Part shown: piece by piece, positions 52,486-61,567 of the stretch
Layout: the number at the start of each line of letters is the position of its first letter
Numbering within the stretch: the stretch's first letter is position 1
Source of the DNA: Burkholderiales bacterium RIFCSPHIGHO2_01_FULL_63_240
Lineage (GTDB): Bacteria > Pseudomonadota > Gammaproteobacteria > Burkholderiales > Burkholderiaceae_C
Reading direction: 5' to 3'
NCBI GenBank assembly: GCA_001770725.1
Contig: MERU01000007.1
Span: forward strand, 234,924-298,923
DNA: 64,000 nt
The notes under the pieces: generated by a model
Told to the model about the DNA's origin: nothing
Databases searched by the model: none
Seen by the model: the letters and a program-made list of their open reading frames with translations, nothing else
Position numbers and translations under genes: made by a program

Positions 52486-53883
52486 TCACATCACCGACGC
52501 GTGCACCTGCTGCGGGTGGCGCAGCACGTCGGCCACCACGCGCAGGCTCTGCTCGCATTGGGCCTGCGTGGTCGGCCCGCCCAGGCACAGGCGCACCGCG
52601 CGCGGCGGGGCGGTGTTGGTGGCAAAGGCCGTGCTGGCCACCGCGGCCACGCCGCGCGATCGCCAGAACGACGCGGCCTCGTTCGGGCTGAGCGTGTCGG
52701 GCAGCTTCAGCCAGGCGTGGAAGCAATCGGGCTGGCTCCAGATGTCCTGGTCGCCCAGGTGCTTGGTCAGCAGGGCGTGGCGTGCGTTGGTTTCCTTGCG
52801 GATGGCCTGCACCACGGCGCTCGCCGTGCCGTCGTTGATCCACTGCGTGGCCAGCGCCACCGTGGGCGGCGCGGCCATCACCGTCAGCGCCCGCAGGGCC
52901 CCAGCCAGGCGCTGCGTGGCCTGCACCGTGGGCGCGTGCACATAGGCCACGCGCAGGCCCGCGCCCAGGCACTTGGCGAACCCGGTCACGTGGTAGGTGA
53001 GCTCGGGCGCCAGCTCCGCCATGGTCGTGGGGGGCTTGGTGGGCAATGCGCCGTAGGCGTCGTCTTCGATGATGGGCACGGCGTAGCGCAGCGCGATGTC
53101 GGCCAGCGCTTCGCGCCGCGCCTGGCTCATGGTCACCGAGGTGGGGTTGAGCATCGTCGGGTTGCAGTACAGCGCTTTGGGGTGCACGTGCTTGCAGGCC
53201 TCTTCGAAGTGCTGCGGGCAGGGGCCTTCCTGGTCCACCGCCAGCGCGTGCAGCTTGATGCCCAGTTGCGTGGCCAGCGCCTTGATGCCGGGGTAGCTGA
53301 CTGACTCCACGCACACCGTGTCGCCCGGGCGGGCCAGCAGGCTGAGCAGCCCGCACAGCACGCCATGGATGCCCGGGCCCACCAGCAGGCGGTCGGCCTG
53401 GGTGGGGCCCATGAAGGCGCTCAGCCAGCGCGCGCCCGCGTCGCGGTCGGCGGGGCTGCCGCCGAAGTCCTGGTAGCGCAGGTGGGCCAGCAGGCGCCTC
53501 GGGTCGGCGTACAGCTGCGCGCAGCCTTCGGCCATGCGCTGCAGCAGCGCCGGCTCATCGGGCTCGGGTGGCAGGTTCATGGTCATCTCGGCCGCGGTGC
53601 CGCCGCGCAGGGGCACGGCCGGTGCCGCGCTGCGCACGAAGCTGCCGCGCCCGGGGCGCGCGTCGATCTGACCGCGCTTTTGCGCCTCGGCCAGGCCGCG
53701 CGCCACGGTCGTGTAGTTCAGCGCCAGCGCTTGCGCCAAGTCGCGCAGGGGCGGCAGGCGGTCACCCGGACTCAGCCGGCCGCTGGCCAGGTCTTCGGCC
53801 AGCAGCTCAGGGATCAAGAGGTAGGCCGGCTTGCTGCTGTCGCGCAAGCGCTGGGCCCAGTGGCGTGTGAAGGCGTTCGGCAT
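52486..53883 (-). CDS. MocR-family regulator divergent from the Nit1C cluster
   Basis: A 465-residue MocR protein of a different branch from that at 48785: winged HTH with LRDLAQALALNYTTVARGLAEAQKRG (in part) at about residues 46-80 and PLP domain with Lys at about 304 in TGFAKCLGAGLR and DDAYG before it. Full length. It faces the Nit1C cluster across 398 bases packed with TTGATCG elements, the first six bases from its own start codon. Self-control and control of Nit1C are both likely. Effector unknown. Converges on ccoG. Confidence 0.9.
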   Translation of the reverse strand: MPNAFTRHWAQRLRDSSKPAYLLIPELLAEDLASGRLSPGDRLPPLRDLAQALALNYTTVARGLAEAQKRGQIDARPGRGSFVRSAAPAVPLRGGTAAEMTMNLPPEPDEPALLQRMAEGCAQLYADPRRLLAHLRYQDFGGSPADRDAGARWLSAFMGPTQADRLLVGPGIHGVLCGLLSLLARPGDTVCVESVSYPGIKALATQLGIKLHALAVDQEGPCPQHFEEACKHVHPKALYCNPTMLNPTSVTMSQARREALADIALRYAVPIIEDDAYGALPTKPPTTMAELAPELTYHVTGFAKCLGAGLRVAYVHAPTVQATQRLAGALRALTVMAAPPTVALATQWINDGTASAVVQAIRKETNARHALLTKHLGDQDIWSQPDCFHAWLKLPDTLSPNEAASFWRSRGVAAVASTAFATNTAPPRAVRLCLGGPTTQAQCEQSLRVVADVLRHPQQVHASVM

Positions 53884-53889
53884 GCCGCA

Positions 53890-54167
53890 TTGATCGCATC
53901 AAGCGTGCCAATTGATTGGTTGTGGGTGTGCACGCAAGTTGTGCGCGGTGGCGCGGTCATCGGCTTCGTGCGCTGTTGTGGTTCACGGCGCAGCGCCTTG
54001 TGGACCGGTGCTGGTGCACGCGCCCGCACCCGATCAATGCGAGGGGCGCGGCCGCACCTTCGTCATTGATCGCATATCGCCCGATCAATACCTGCTGCTC
54101 CGATCGGCCGTGTCAAAGCGCACCGCCTGCTTCCCAGGCAAGGGCCGCTTGATCGCTTCTTGATCGC
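53890..54167. promoter_or_regulatory. Repeated TTGATCG operator array upstream of Nit1C
   Basis: The 398-base gap between MocR and the Nit1C cluster has no gene but at least six copies of a TTGATCG element: TTGATCGCATCAA palindrome at 53890-53902; CGATCAATGCG at 54031; the perfect inverted repeat ATTGATCG-N9-CGATCAAT at 54065-54089; direct repeats TTGATCGC at 54149 and 54160, eleven bases (one turn) apart. A CCAATTGATTGG palindrome lies at 53908-53919. Inverted plus direct repeats are the known style of MocR operators. A promoter for the cluster must lie here but I cannot place it. Confidence 0.72.
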
Positions 54168-54281
54168 ACGGCGCTGGCACGCCGTGGCACACCGGCTGCA
54201 CCAGTTCACCCAGCGCGGGTCAAGGAGTTGTCCACCCCGCCTGATGTCCTCAACCAAGCCTCAACCACCTGGAGTGAACCC

Positions 54282-54764
54282 ATGCCTGCTGTGACCAAAG
54301 CCCCCAACGCCATCGGCGATTTCCTGGTCGACTACGAAGAAAAGGTCTTTGAAGACGTGAAGGCCGACCCGGGCGACAAGGCCCTGGTCACCTTCCACAC
54401 CGTGGCCTTCGAAGGCTCCATCGGCTTCGTCAACCTGCTGCAGGCCACGCGCCTGCAACGCAAGGGCTTCGACACCTCGGTGCTGCTGTACGGGCCGGGC
54501 GTGACGCTGGGTGTGAAGCGCGGCTTTCCCAAGCTCGGCGATGCGGCCTTTCCCGGGCACCTGAACTTCAACGACCAGATCGCCAAGTTCATCGCCGAAG
54601 GCGGCAAGGTCTACGCCTGTCGCTTCGCCTTGCAAGCCTTGTATGGCCACGGCGAAGGCTCGCTGATCGAAGGCATCAAGCCCATCAACCCGCTGGATGT
54701 GCTGGACATCATCCTGCTGCACCGCAAGGAGAAGGCCTTCATCCTCGACACCTGGACGCTGTGA
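54282..54764 (+). CDS. MSMEG_0572/Sll0783-family protein (DsrE-like), Nit1C
   Basis: A 160-residue small cytoplasmic protein, first gene of the Nit1C cluster. DsrE/TusD-like fold: [33 protein letters not shown] and a helix ending in [14 protein letters not shown] with one Cys. Homologues respond to nitrogen starvation in cyanobacteria (slr/sll0783 family) but the activity is unknown. GGAG lies seven bases before the ATG. The nitrilase gene follows 31 bases later. Confidence 0.92.
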   Translation: MPAVTKAPNAIGDFLVDYEEKVFEDVKADPGDKALVTFHTVAFEGSIGFVNLLQATRLQRKGFDTSVLLYGPGVTLGVKRGFPKLGDAAFPGHLNFNDQIAKFIAEGGKVYACRFALQALYGHGEGSLIEGIKPINPLDVLDIILLHRKEKAFILDTWTL

Positions 54765-54795
54765 TCCAGGCCTGACGAACAACGGGCACCTCACC

Positions 54796-55857
54796 ATGAG
54801 CCAAGCACGCATCATCAAGGCCGCAGCGGCGCAGATCTCGCCGGTGCTGAACGAAGCCGAAGGCACGCTGCACAAGGTCCTGGAGACCATCGATCAGGCC
54901 GCCCGCCAGGGTGTGCAGGTCATCGTGTTCCCCGAGACCTTCGTGCCGTACTACCCGTACTTCTCGTTCATCCGGCCGCCCATGGCCTCCGGGGCCGAGC
55001 ACATGGCGCTGTACGAGCACGCGGTGGTGGTGCCCGGTCCCGTCACCGACGCGGTGGCGCAGCGCGCGCGCCAGCACGGCATGGTCGTCGTGCTGGGCGT
55101 CAACGAGCGCGACCACGGCACGATCTACAACACGCAACTCATCTTCGATGAAACCGGTGCGCTGCTTCTGAAGCGCCGCAAGATCACGCCCACCTTCCAC
55201 GAGCGCATGGTGTGGGGGCAGGGCGATGGCAGCGGCCTGAAGGTGGTGGACACCGGCGTGGGCCGCGTGGGCGCGCTGGCCTGCTGGGAGCACTACAACC
55301 CGCTGGCCCGATACGCGCTGATGGCGCAGCATGAAGAGATCCACTGCGCGCAGTTCCCCGGCTCGCTGGTGGGGCCCATCTTCGCCGACCAGATGGAAGT
55401 CACCATCCGCCACCACGCGCTGGAGGCGGGCTGCTTCGTCATCAACAGCACCGGCTGGTTGACGGACGAGCAGATCACCTCCATCACGCCCGATCCCAAC
55501 CTGCAGCGCGCCTTGCGTGGCGGTTGCTGCACGGCCATCGTCTCGCCAGAAGGCGTGCACCTGGCCCCGCCTTTGAAAGAAGGCGAGGGCCTGCTGATCG
55601 CCGACCTGGACATGAGCCTGGTCACCAAGCGCAAACGCATGATGGACTCGGTGGGCCACTACGCCCGCCCCGAGCTGCTGAGCCTGAACCTCGACGACCG
55701 GCCGACGGCGCCGGTGCACGCGATGAGCCGGTCGGTGGGCTCGTCGGGCCAGGCGTTTGATGCCGCTGCAACAACGACATCGCAGTCGCCATCGACCACA
55801 CCGCAGGCCCCGCAAGGCAGCGCGCCAGCCGTCACCCCCATCAGCCGCGTCGCCTGA
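54796..55857 (+). CDS. Nit1-type nitrilase of the Nit1C cluster
   Basis: A 353-residue nitrilase: hydrolyses a nitrile to a carboxylic acid and ammonia. Catalytic triad intact: Glu47 ([12 protein letters not shown]), Lys129 (KRRKITPT), Cys163 (ACWEHYNP). The C-terminal ~40 residues are a Ser/Thr/Pro/Gln-rich tail ([11 protein letters not shown]) not part of the catalytic fold. Nit1 enzymes typically form spiral oligomers. Nit1C has been tied genetically to growth on nitriles and cyanide in other bacteria; the in-vivo substrate here is not known. Confidence 0.95.
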   Translation: MSQARIIKAAAAQISPVLNEAEGTLHKVLETIDQAARQGVQVIVFPETFVPYYPYFSFIRPPMASGAEHMALYEHAVVVPGPVTDAVAQRARQHGMVVVLGVNERDHGTIYNTQLIFDETGALLLKRRKITPTFHERMVWGQGDGSGLKVVDTGVGRVGALACWEHYNPLARYALMAQHEEIHCAQFPGSLVGPIFADQMEVTIRHHALEAGCFVINSTGWLTDEQITSITPDPNLQRALRGGCCTAIVSPEGVHLAPPLKEGEGLLIADLDMSLVTKRKRMMDSVGHYARPELLSLNLDDRPTAPVHAMSRSVGSSGQAFDAAATTTSQSPSTTPQAPQGSAPAVTPISRVA

Positions 55858-55880
55858 CGCCACCCGCCAAGGAGACCGCC

Positions 55881-57047
55881 ATGTCAGCCGTGCTCACGCC
55901 CCCGACCTCCGAACGTGCCGATCACCAGGTCGATCAACCCGTCGGTCACACCGCCGAGCTCATCGCCGAGTTGCAGTCCCGCGGCCTGCGCCTGATCGAC
56001 CCCTCCGCCGGCCTGCCCAGTCGACGCGGTGGCGCTGGCCCGTCCGACCACAAGGCCGTGACCATCGACGGCCACACGGTGATGGTGCCCGTGCACACCG
56101 CCCCGGCTTTTGACTCGCCCTTCGTGGCCGACGCGCCCGACGAGCAGGGCCGCAGCACGCTCCAGCACAGCCGCATCCCGATCGCGCAGATCAGCTTCCC
56201 GGCCACGCCACGTTTCTACGCACGCCACACGGCCGACGGCGTGCCTTATTCGCACATCGCCACGCTGCACGGCCGCGACGTGCTGGCCACCACCGTGCTG
56301 CAGACCTGCATCCGCTACGAGAGCCGCAAGAAGACCTGCCAGTTCTGCTCCATCGGCCAGTCGCTGGCGGCGGGCCGCACCATCGCGCACAAGACGCCGG
56401 CGCAGTTGGCCGAGGTGGCCCGCGCGGCGGTGGAGCTCGACGGCGTCAAACACATGGTGTTGACCACCGGCACCCCGGCCACGCCCGACCGCGGTGCGGC
56501 CGTGCTGGTCGACAGCGCCCGCGCCATCAAGGCCGCCGTGCCGCACCTGCCCATCCAGGCGCAATGCGAGCCGCCCGATGAGGACGCCTGGTTCCAGCGC
56601 ATGAAGGACGCGGGCGTGGACACCGTGGGGCTGCACCTCGAAGCCGTTACCCCCGAGGTGCGCGCGCGCATCATGCCGGGCAAGGCCAGCGTGCCGCTGT
56701 CGCGCTACTTCAGCGCCTTTGAAGCGGCGGTGCAGGTGTTCGGGCGCGGCCAGGTCAGCACCTACATCCTGGCCGGCCTGGGTGACAGCGTGGACGACAT
56801 CCTGTCCATGAGCCAGCGCCTGCTGGACATGGGCGTCTACCCCTTCGTCGTGCCCTTCGTGCCCATCAGCGGCACGCCGCTGGAGGGCCACCCCGCGCCC
56901 GACCCCGCCTTCATGCGCGCCGTGCTCGAACCGCTGGGCCGCATGGTGGTGCAGGCCGGCCTGCGCGCCAGCGACATCAAGGCCGGCTGCGGCAAGTGCG
57001 GCGCCTGCTCGTCGCTGTCCGCCTACGAAACCGCCGCCCTGGCCTGA
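55881..57047 (+). CDS. MSMEG_0568-family radical SAM protein, Nit1C
   Basis: A 388-residue radical SAM enzyme. The three probable [4Fe-4S] ligands are Cys143, Cys153 and Cys156: a C-x9-C-x2-C spacing rather than the standard C-x3-C-x2-C. A second Cys group lies at the C-terminus ([10 protein letters not shown], Cys 370, 373, 376), possibly for an auxiliary cluster. The barrel has a GG-type SAM motif TTGTPATPD and a later [15 protein letters not shown] precedes the ATG. Product unknown; it is invariant in Nit1C clusters and so acts with the nitrilase. Confidence 0.9.
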   Translation: MSAVLTPPTSERADHQVDQPVGHTAELIAELQSRGLRLIDPSAGLPSRRGGAGPSDHKAVTIDGHTVMVPVHTAPAFDSPFVADAPDEQGRSTLQHSRIPIAQISFPATPRFYARHTADGVPYSHIATLHGRDVLATTVLQTCIRYESRKKTCQFCSIGQSLAAGRTIAHKTPAQLAEVARAAVELDGVKHMVLTTGTPATPDRGAAVLVDSARAIKAAVPHLPIQAQCEPPDEDAWFQRMKDAGVDTVGLHLEAVTPEVRARIMPGKASVPLSRYFSAFEAAVQVFGRGQVSTYILAGLGDSVDDILSMSQRLLDMGVYPFVVPFVPISGTPLEGHPAPDPAFMRAVLEPLGRMVVQAGLRASDIKAGCGKCGACSSLSAYETAALA

Positions 57048-57068
57048 CGCCACCGCGAAGGAGCCCCC

Positions 57069-57620
57069 ATGAGCCCCGACGTCCTGTGTGACCTGCCCCT
57101 GGCCTTCCAGCCCGTGGCCTTCCGCATCAAGCGCGCCAGCGAGGCCTGGGAGCGCCGCGACGCCCACGCCCTGCGGCGCGCCGTGTTCTGCGTGGAGCAG
57201 GGCATCTTCGTGGGCGACGACCGCGACGCCATCGACGACACCGCGCAACTGCTGGTGGCCTGCACCAGCCTGGCCGGCGAGTGCGACCAGGTGGTGGGCA
57301 CCGTGCGCATCCACGAAGCGGAGCCCGGCGTGTGGTGGGGCTCGCGCCTGGCGGTGCACCCGTCGTTCAGGCACGTGGGCCGCATCGGGGCCACCTTGAT
57401 CCGGCTGGCCGTGTGTTCGGCGCGGGCGCAGGGCGCACGCACCTTCTGGGCCCATGTGCAGCAGGCCAACGTGCCGCTGTTCGAGCGCCTGCACTGGCAC
57501 AGCCTGGCCGGTGTCAGCCTGCACGGTCGCCCGCACGCGCTCATGCAGGCCGACTTGCTTGAGCATCCGCCTTGCCACGCGCCCGACTGGGGCTTCCTGA
57601 CCCAGGTGAGGTCGGCATGA
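57069..57620 (+). CDS. MSMEG_0567-family GNAT acetyltransferase, Nit1C
   Basis: A 183-residue acyltransferase of the GNAT fold. RRAVFCVEQGIF (helix 1-strand), VVGTVRIHEAEPGVWWGSRLAVHPSFRHVGRIGATLI (in parts: RLAVHP then RHVGRIG, the acetyl-CoA pyrophosphate loop), and ANVPLFERLHW typical of the C-terminal part. In some organisms it is fused to the AIR-synthase-like protein encoded next, which here is separate and overlaps by four bases. Substrate unknown. Confidence 0.9.
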   Translation: MSPDVLCDLPLAFQPVAFRIKRASEAWERRDAHALRRAVFCVEQGIFVGDDRDAIDDTAQLLVACTSLAGECDQVVGTVRIHEAEPGVWWGSRLAVHPSFRHVGRIGATLIRLAVCSARAQGARTFWAHVQQANVPLFERLHWHSLAGVSLHGRPHALMQADLLEHPPCHAPDWGFLTQVRSA

Positions 57621-58714
57621 GCCCCATCGCCACCCCCGTGCTGCCCACCAGCGAAGTCGTGCGGGCCTTGCGTGGCAGCCGAGGCTTTGCCCACAAGCGC
57701 GACATCTCGGCCGTGGCCGACACGCTGGCGCGCTGCCTGCCCGGAGGCCACGCCGACCTGACGCTGGCCGAGCACCGCGGCGTCATGCTGGGCGACGACT
57801 GCGCCGTCATCCCCGATGACAGCGGCCACCTCTTGTTCGCCATCGAAGGCCTGGTCGAGGACTTCGTGGCCGCCATGCCCTGGTTCGCCGGCTACAGCGC
57901 GGTCATGGTCAACCTCAGCGACATCGCCGCCATGGGTGGGCGCCCCATCGCCGTGGTCGACGCCATCTGGAGCGCCGGGGCCGAACAGGCCGAGCCCATC
58001 CTGCAAGGCATGGCGGCGGCCTCCGCAGCGTATGGCGTGCCCATCGTCGGCGGGCACAGCAACCAGCGCGCCGCGCGGCCTCAGGTGGCCGTGGCGGTGC
58101 TGGGCCGCGCGCAGGCGCTGCTCAGCAGCTTCGCCGCGCAACCCGGCCACACCCTGCTGATGGCGGTGGACCTGCGCGGCCAGTGGGAAGGCGAGCAGCC
58201 CTTCTGGAACGCCTCGACCCGCGCGCCCGCTCACCGCCTGCGCGACGACCTGGCCCTGCTGCCCGAGGTGGCCGAAGCCGGCCTGTGCGGCGCCGCCAAG
58301 GACATCAGCATGGCCGGCGTGCTGGGCACCGCGCTGATGCTGGCCGAGTGCTCGCGCGTGGGCCTGCGCATCGACCTGAGCGCCTTGCCGCACCCGCCCG
58401 GCCACGGCCACGACGACGCGCCCGCCGCCTTCCTGCGCTGGCTGCAGGCCTTCCCCAGCTACGGCTACCTGCTGAGCGTGGCGCCCGACGACGTGGCCGC
58501 CGTGCAGGCGCGCTTCCTCAGCCGGGGCCTGACGTGCGCGCCCATTGGCACGGTGCAAGCGGGCAGTGGCGTGTGGCTTCAGCGCGGTGGCGTGACCGAG
58601 CAAGCCCCGCAGGACCTCGCCTTGTTGTGGGACTGGCAGCGCGAGCCCTTCATCGCGGGCGATCGCTCGGCGGGCGCCATGGACGCAGACGGCGTTGCCG
58701 GAGCCGAGGCATGA
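57617..58714 (+). CDS. Sll0787-family AIR-synthase-related protein, Nit1C
   Basis: A 365-residue PurM/SelD-superfamily ATP-binding protein. N-terminal: VMLGDDCAVIPDD, VNLSDIAAMGGRPIAVVDA (in parts), GHSNQRA, and a C-terminal half with GLCGAAKDISMAGVLGTALML, the usual glycine-rich ATP-interacting part. Homologues ATP-activate an oxygen or amide in purine synthesis (PurM) or selenide; here the target is unknown. Overlaps GNAT upstream and glycosyltransferase downstream, each by four bases (ATGA), implying one translational block. Confidence 0.9.
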   Translation: MSPIATPVLPTSEVVRALRGSRGFAHKRDISAVADTLARCLPGGHADLTLAEHRGVMLGDDCAVIPDDSGHLLFAIEGLVEDFVAAMPWFAGYSAVMVNLSDIAAMGGRPIAVVDAIWSAGAEQAEPILQGMAAASAAYGVPIVGGHSNQRAARPQVAVAVLGRAQALLSSFAAQPGHTLLMAVDLRGQWEGEQPFWNASTRAPAHRLRDDLALLPEVAEAGLCGAAKDISMAGVLGTALMLAECSRVGLRIDLSALPHPPGHGHDDAPAAFLRWLQAFPSYGYLLSVAPDDVAAVQARFLSRGLTCAPIGTVQAGSGVWLQRGGVTEQAPQDLALLWDWQREPFIAGDRSAGAMDADGVAGAEA

Positions 58715-59952
58715 CCACCCGCCCCGTGAACACCCGACCCTTGCGCATCGCCCTGCTGATGCACTCGCTCAACCCGCGTGGTGGCGTGGTGCACACGCTG
58801 GAGCTGGCCGACGCCCTGGTGCAACTCGGCCACGACGTCACCGTGATCGCCGCTGGCCGCCGGGGCCAAGCCCTGTTCAGGCCCACGCTGGCGCGGCTCT
58901 CGGTGGCACCCCTGGGTGAGATGCCGCAAGCGCTGGTGCCCATGGTCGGCGCGCGCATGCAGGCCGTGGCCGCGCACCTGCGCGGGCTGAACCTGGGCGA
59001 CTTCGACGTGCTGCACTCGCAAGACAGCATCACCGCCAACGCCCTGGCCGACCTGCAGGCCGAAGGCCGCATCGCCGGCTTCGTGCGCACGGTTCACCAC
59101 CTCGATGCCTTCGACGAGCCCCAGCTCACCGCCTGGCAGGCGCGTGGCGTGCACGCGGCGCGGCAACTGCTGTGCGTGAGCGCGCTGTGGCAAGGCGTGC
59201 TGGCGCGCGAGTGGGGCCGCAGCGCCCACCGCGTGGGCAATGGCGTCAACCTGAGTCGCCACACCGCGAACACCAGTGAAGAGCAAGCCGCGCAAGATGC
59301 CGAGGTGTTGCACCGCATCGGCCTGCCGCCAGGCGCACCCTACTGGTTGGCCGTGGGCGGCGTCGAAGCCCGCAAGAACACCGCACGCCTGCTGCACGCC
59401 TTCTCGCTGGTGCGCCAAGACGTGCCGCACGCGCGCCTGGTCATCGTCGGCGGCGCGAGCCTGCTCGAACACGCCCAGGCCCAGGCCGAGTTCGACGCCG
59501 TGCGCCGCGCCCACGGCATGGCCCCGGGCCAGGCGCACGAGGCCAGCCTGCTGCTCACCGGCCCCGTGCCCGACGGCGTGCTGCCCGCGCTCTACCGCCA
59601 GGCCATCGCGCTGGCCATGCCTTCGGTCAAGGAGGGCTTCGGCCTGGTCGCCATCGAGGCCATGGCCTGCGGCACGCCGGCCATCGTCTCGCGCATCGCG
59701 CCCTTCACCGAGCACCTGCGCCCGCACGAAGCCTTCTGGGCCGACCCGCTGGACGTGCACGACATCGCCGATGCGCTGCGCGCCAGCTGGCGCCTGAACC
59801 CCCCACCCGCTCAAGCCGCACAGCGCGCCGAGCTGGCCCAACGAGCCCGCGCCGTCGCCGCCCGATTCGACTGGCACGCCAGCGCGCGCCAGCACCTCGC
59901 GGTCTACGCGGGCCTTGCCACCCAACCCACCAAGCAACCCTGCCATGCCTGA
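58711..59952 (+). CDS. MSMEG_0565-family glycosyltransferase (GT4), Nit1C
   Basis: A 413-residue GT-B fold glycosyltransferase. N-terminal RIALLMHSLNPRGGVVHTL; C-terminal nucleotide-sugar site WLAVGGVEARKN, then the GT4 E-x7-E region KEGFGLVAIEAMACGTP. Cytosolic, no TM. Its place in Nit1C suggests that the product of the pathway is glycosylated, or that a glycoside is an intermediate, which is not established. Overlaps the genes on both sides. Confidence 0.92.
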   Translation: MTTRPVNTRPLRIALLMHSLNPRGGVVHTLELADALVQLGHDVTVIAAGRRGQALFRPTLARLSVAPLGEMPQALVPMVGARMQAVAAHLRGLNLGDFDVLHSQDSITANALADLQAEGRIAGFVRTVHHLDAFDEPQLTAWQARGVHAARQLLCVSALWQGVLAREWGRSAHRVGNGVNLSRHTANTSEEQAAQDAEVLHRIGLPPGAPYWLAVGGVEARKNTARLLHAFSLVRQDVPHARLVIVGGASLLEHAQAQAEFDAVRRAHGMAPGQAHEASLLLTGPVPDGVLPALYRQAIALAMPSVKEGFGLVAIEAMACGTPAIVSRIAPFTEHLRPHEAFWADPLDVHDIADALRASWRLNPPPAQAAQRAELAQRARAVAARFDWHASARQHLAVYAGLATQPTKQPCHA

Positions 59953-60232
59953 AATGCACTTCACCGTCCGCTGGCCCGACGGCTGCGAACACACCTGCTA
60001 CTCGCCCTCGCTCGTCGTCCAGGACTTCCTGGTGCCCGGCCAGCGCTACGCCTTGCCGGACTTCCTGGCGCGCACGCAGCAGGCCTTGTCCATCGCCAGT
60101 GAGCGCGTGGCCGCCAAGTACGGCTTTGCCTGCTCCAGGGCGATGGACCAGTGGGCGTCGATCGCCACGCACGCCGAGGCCTTCCAGCACCACCCCGATG
60201 CGCAAGTCGAGGTGCTGCGCTTCGACCACTGA
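59945..60232 (+). CDS. MSMEG_0570-family protein, Nit1C
   Basis: A 95-residue protein of unknown function found only in Nit1C clusters. Beginning MPEMHFTVRWPDG, then CYSPSLVVQDFL, a central helix pair and a final VEVLRFDH. Two Cys, no TM. It starts eight bases before the glycosyltransferase stop. I take the first ATG at 59945; ATG at 59954 is also possible. Confidence 0.88.
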   Translation: MPEMHFTVRWPDGCEHTCYSPSLVVQDFLVPGQRYALPDFLARTQQALSIASERVAAKYGFACSRAMDQWASIATHAEAFQHHPDAQVEVLRFDH

Positions 60233-60265
60233 CGCCCGACACCCCAGACACCGCAAGAGGAAACC

Positions 60266-61567
60266 ATGCCCCAACACCATGACGTCATCATCGTGGGCGC
60301 CGGCCAGGCCGGCCTGTCCCTGAGCCACTACCTGCAGCAGCGCGGCATCGACCACCTGCTGCTGGAAAAGCACACCCCCATGCACGCCTGGCGCCACCAG
60401 CGCTGGGACGCCTTCTGCCTGGTCACGCCCAACTGGCAGTGCAAGCTGCCCGGCCACGATTACGCCGGCCCCGAGCCCCACGGCTTCATGAAGAAGGCCG
60501 AGATCATCGAGTACCTGCAAGCCTTCCTGGCCAAGGTCAAGCCACCGCTGCTCACGGGCGTGACGGTGCGCCATGTTCAGCCGCAGCCGCAACCGCAGGG
60601 CGGCTACGCCATCCACACCACGGCGGGCGACTTCACCGCGCGCCAGGTGGTGGTGTGCTCGGGCGGCTACCACGAGCCCGTGGTGCCCCGCCTGGCCGAG
60701 CGCCTGCCCGCGCACATCGTGCAGCTGCACTCCGAGCAGTACCGCAACCCGCAGGCCCTGCCTGAAGGTGGTGTGCTGGTGGTGGGCTCGGGCCAGTCGG
60801 GCGCGCAGATCGCCGAAGACCTGCACCTGGCCGGCAAACCCGTGCACCTGGCCGTGGGCGACGCCCCGCGCTGCGCGCGCTTTTACCGGGGCCGCGACGT
60901 GGTCGACTGGCTGGCCGACATGGGCTACTACGACATGCCGGTGGACCAGCACCCGCTGCGCGAAGGCGTGCGCGACAACACCAACCACTACGTGACCGGC
61001 CGCGACGGCGGGCGCGACATCGACCTGCGCGCCTTCGCGCTGCAAGGCATGAAGCTCTACGGCCTGCTCGATGGCCTGAACGACGGCGTGATGCGCTTTC
61101 AGGACACGCTGCAAGGCGCGCTGGACCAGGCCGACAAGACCTACAACGGCATCAACGCCGCCATCGACAAGCACATCGCAGACAAGGGCCTGGACGCGCC
61201 ACCGCCTTCGGTCTACGAGCCGGTGTGGCAACCCCAAGGGGGCAGCGCGCACACGCAGCTCGACCTGGCGGCGGCCGGCATCACCTCGGTGATCTGGTGC
61301 ATCGGCTTCAAGCCCGACTTCGGCTGGGTGGACGCGCCGGTGTTCAACGGCCGTGGCCAGCCCGTGCACCACCGGGGCGTGACGCAGCAGCCGGGGCTTT
61401 ACTTCCTGGGGCTGCCCTGGTTGCACACCTGGGGCTCGGGGCGCTTCTCGGGCGTGGCGCGGGACGCGCTCTACCTGGCCGAGCAGATCGATGCGCGCCT
61501 GGCGCGGGTCGACGCCGAAGCGCCGCCTGGCAAGCAGCTCAAGGCGCCTCTGGTGAGCACAAGTTGA
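60266..61567 (+). CDS. MSMEG_0569-family flavin-dependent oxidoreductase, Nit1C
   Basis: A 433-residue FAD/NAD(P)H-binding monooxygenase-like flavoprotein. FAD motif [17 protein letters not shown] (residues about 5-21), NAD(P)H motif [15 protein letters not shown] (about 172-186), and a late [14 protein letters not shown] typical of the C-terminal FAD contact. Related to flavin monooxygenases that oxidise N or S; oxidation of a nitrile or amine precursor is conceivable but unproven. AAGAGG precedes the ATG. It ends the cluster; the 3' end overlaps a convergent gene by 29 bases. Confidence 0.93.
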   Translation: MPQHHDVIIVGAGQAGLSLSHYLQQRGIDHLLLEKHTPMHAWRHQRWDAFCLVTPNWQCKLPGHDYAGPEPHGFMKKAEIIEYLQAFLAKVKPPLLTGVTVRHVQPQPQPQGGYAIHTTAGDFTARQVVVCSGGYHEPVVPRLAERLPAHIVQLHSEQYRNPQALPEGGVLVVGSGQSGAQIAEDLHLAGKPVHLAVGDAPRCARFYRGRDVVDWLADMGYYDMPVDQHPLREGVRDNTNHYVTGRDGGRDIDLRAFALQGMKLYGLLDGLNDGVMRFQDTLQGALDQADKTYNGINAAIDKHIADKGLDAPPPSVYEPVWQPQGGSAHTQLDLAAAGITSVIWCIGFKPDFGWVDAPVFNGRGQPVHHRGVTQQPGLYFLGLPWLHTWGSGRFSGVARDALYLAEQIDARLARVDAEAPPGKQLKAPLVSTS

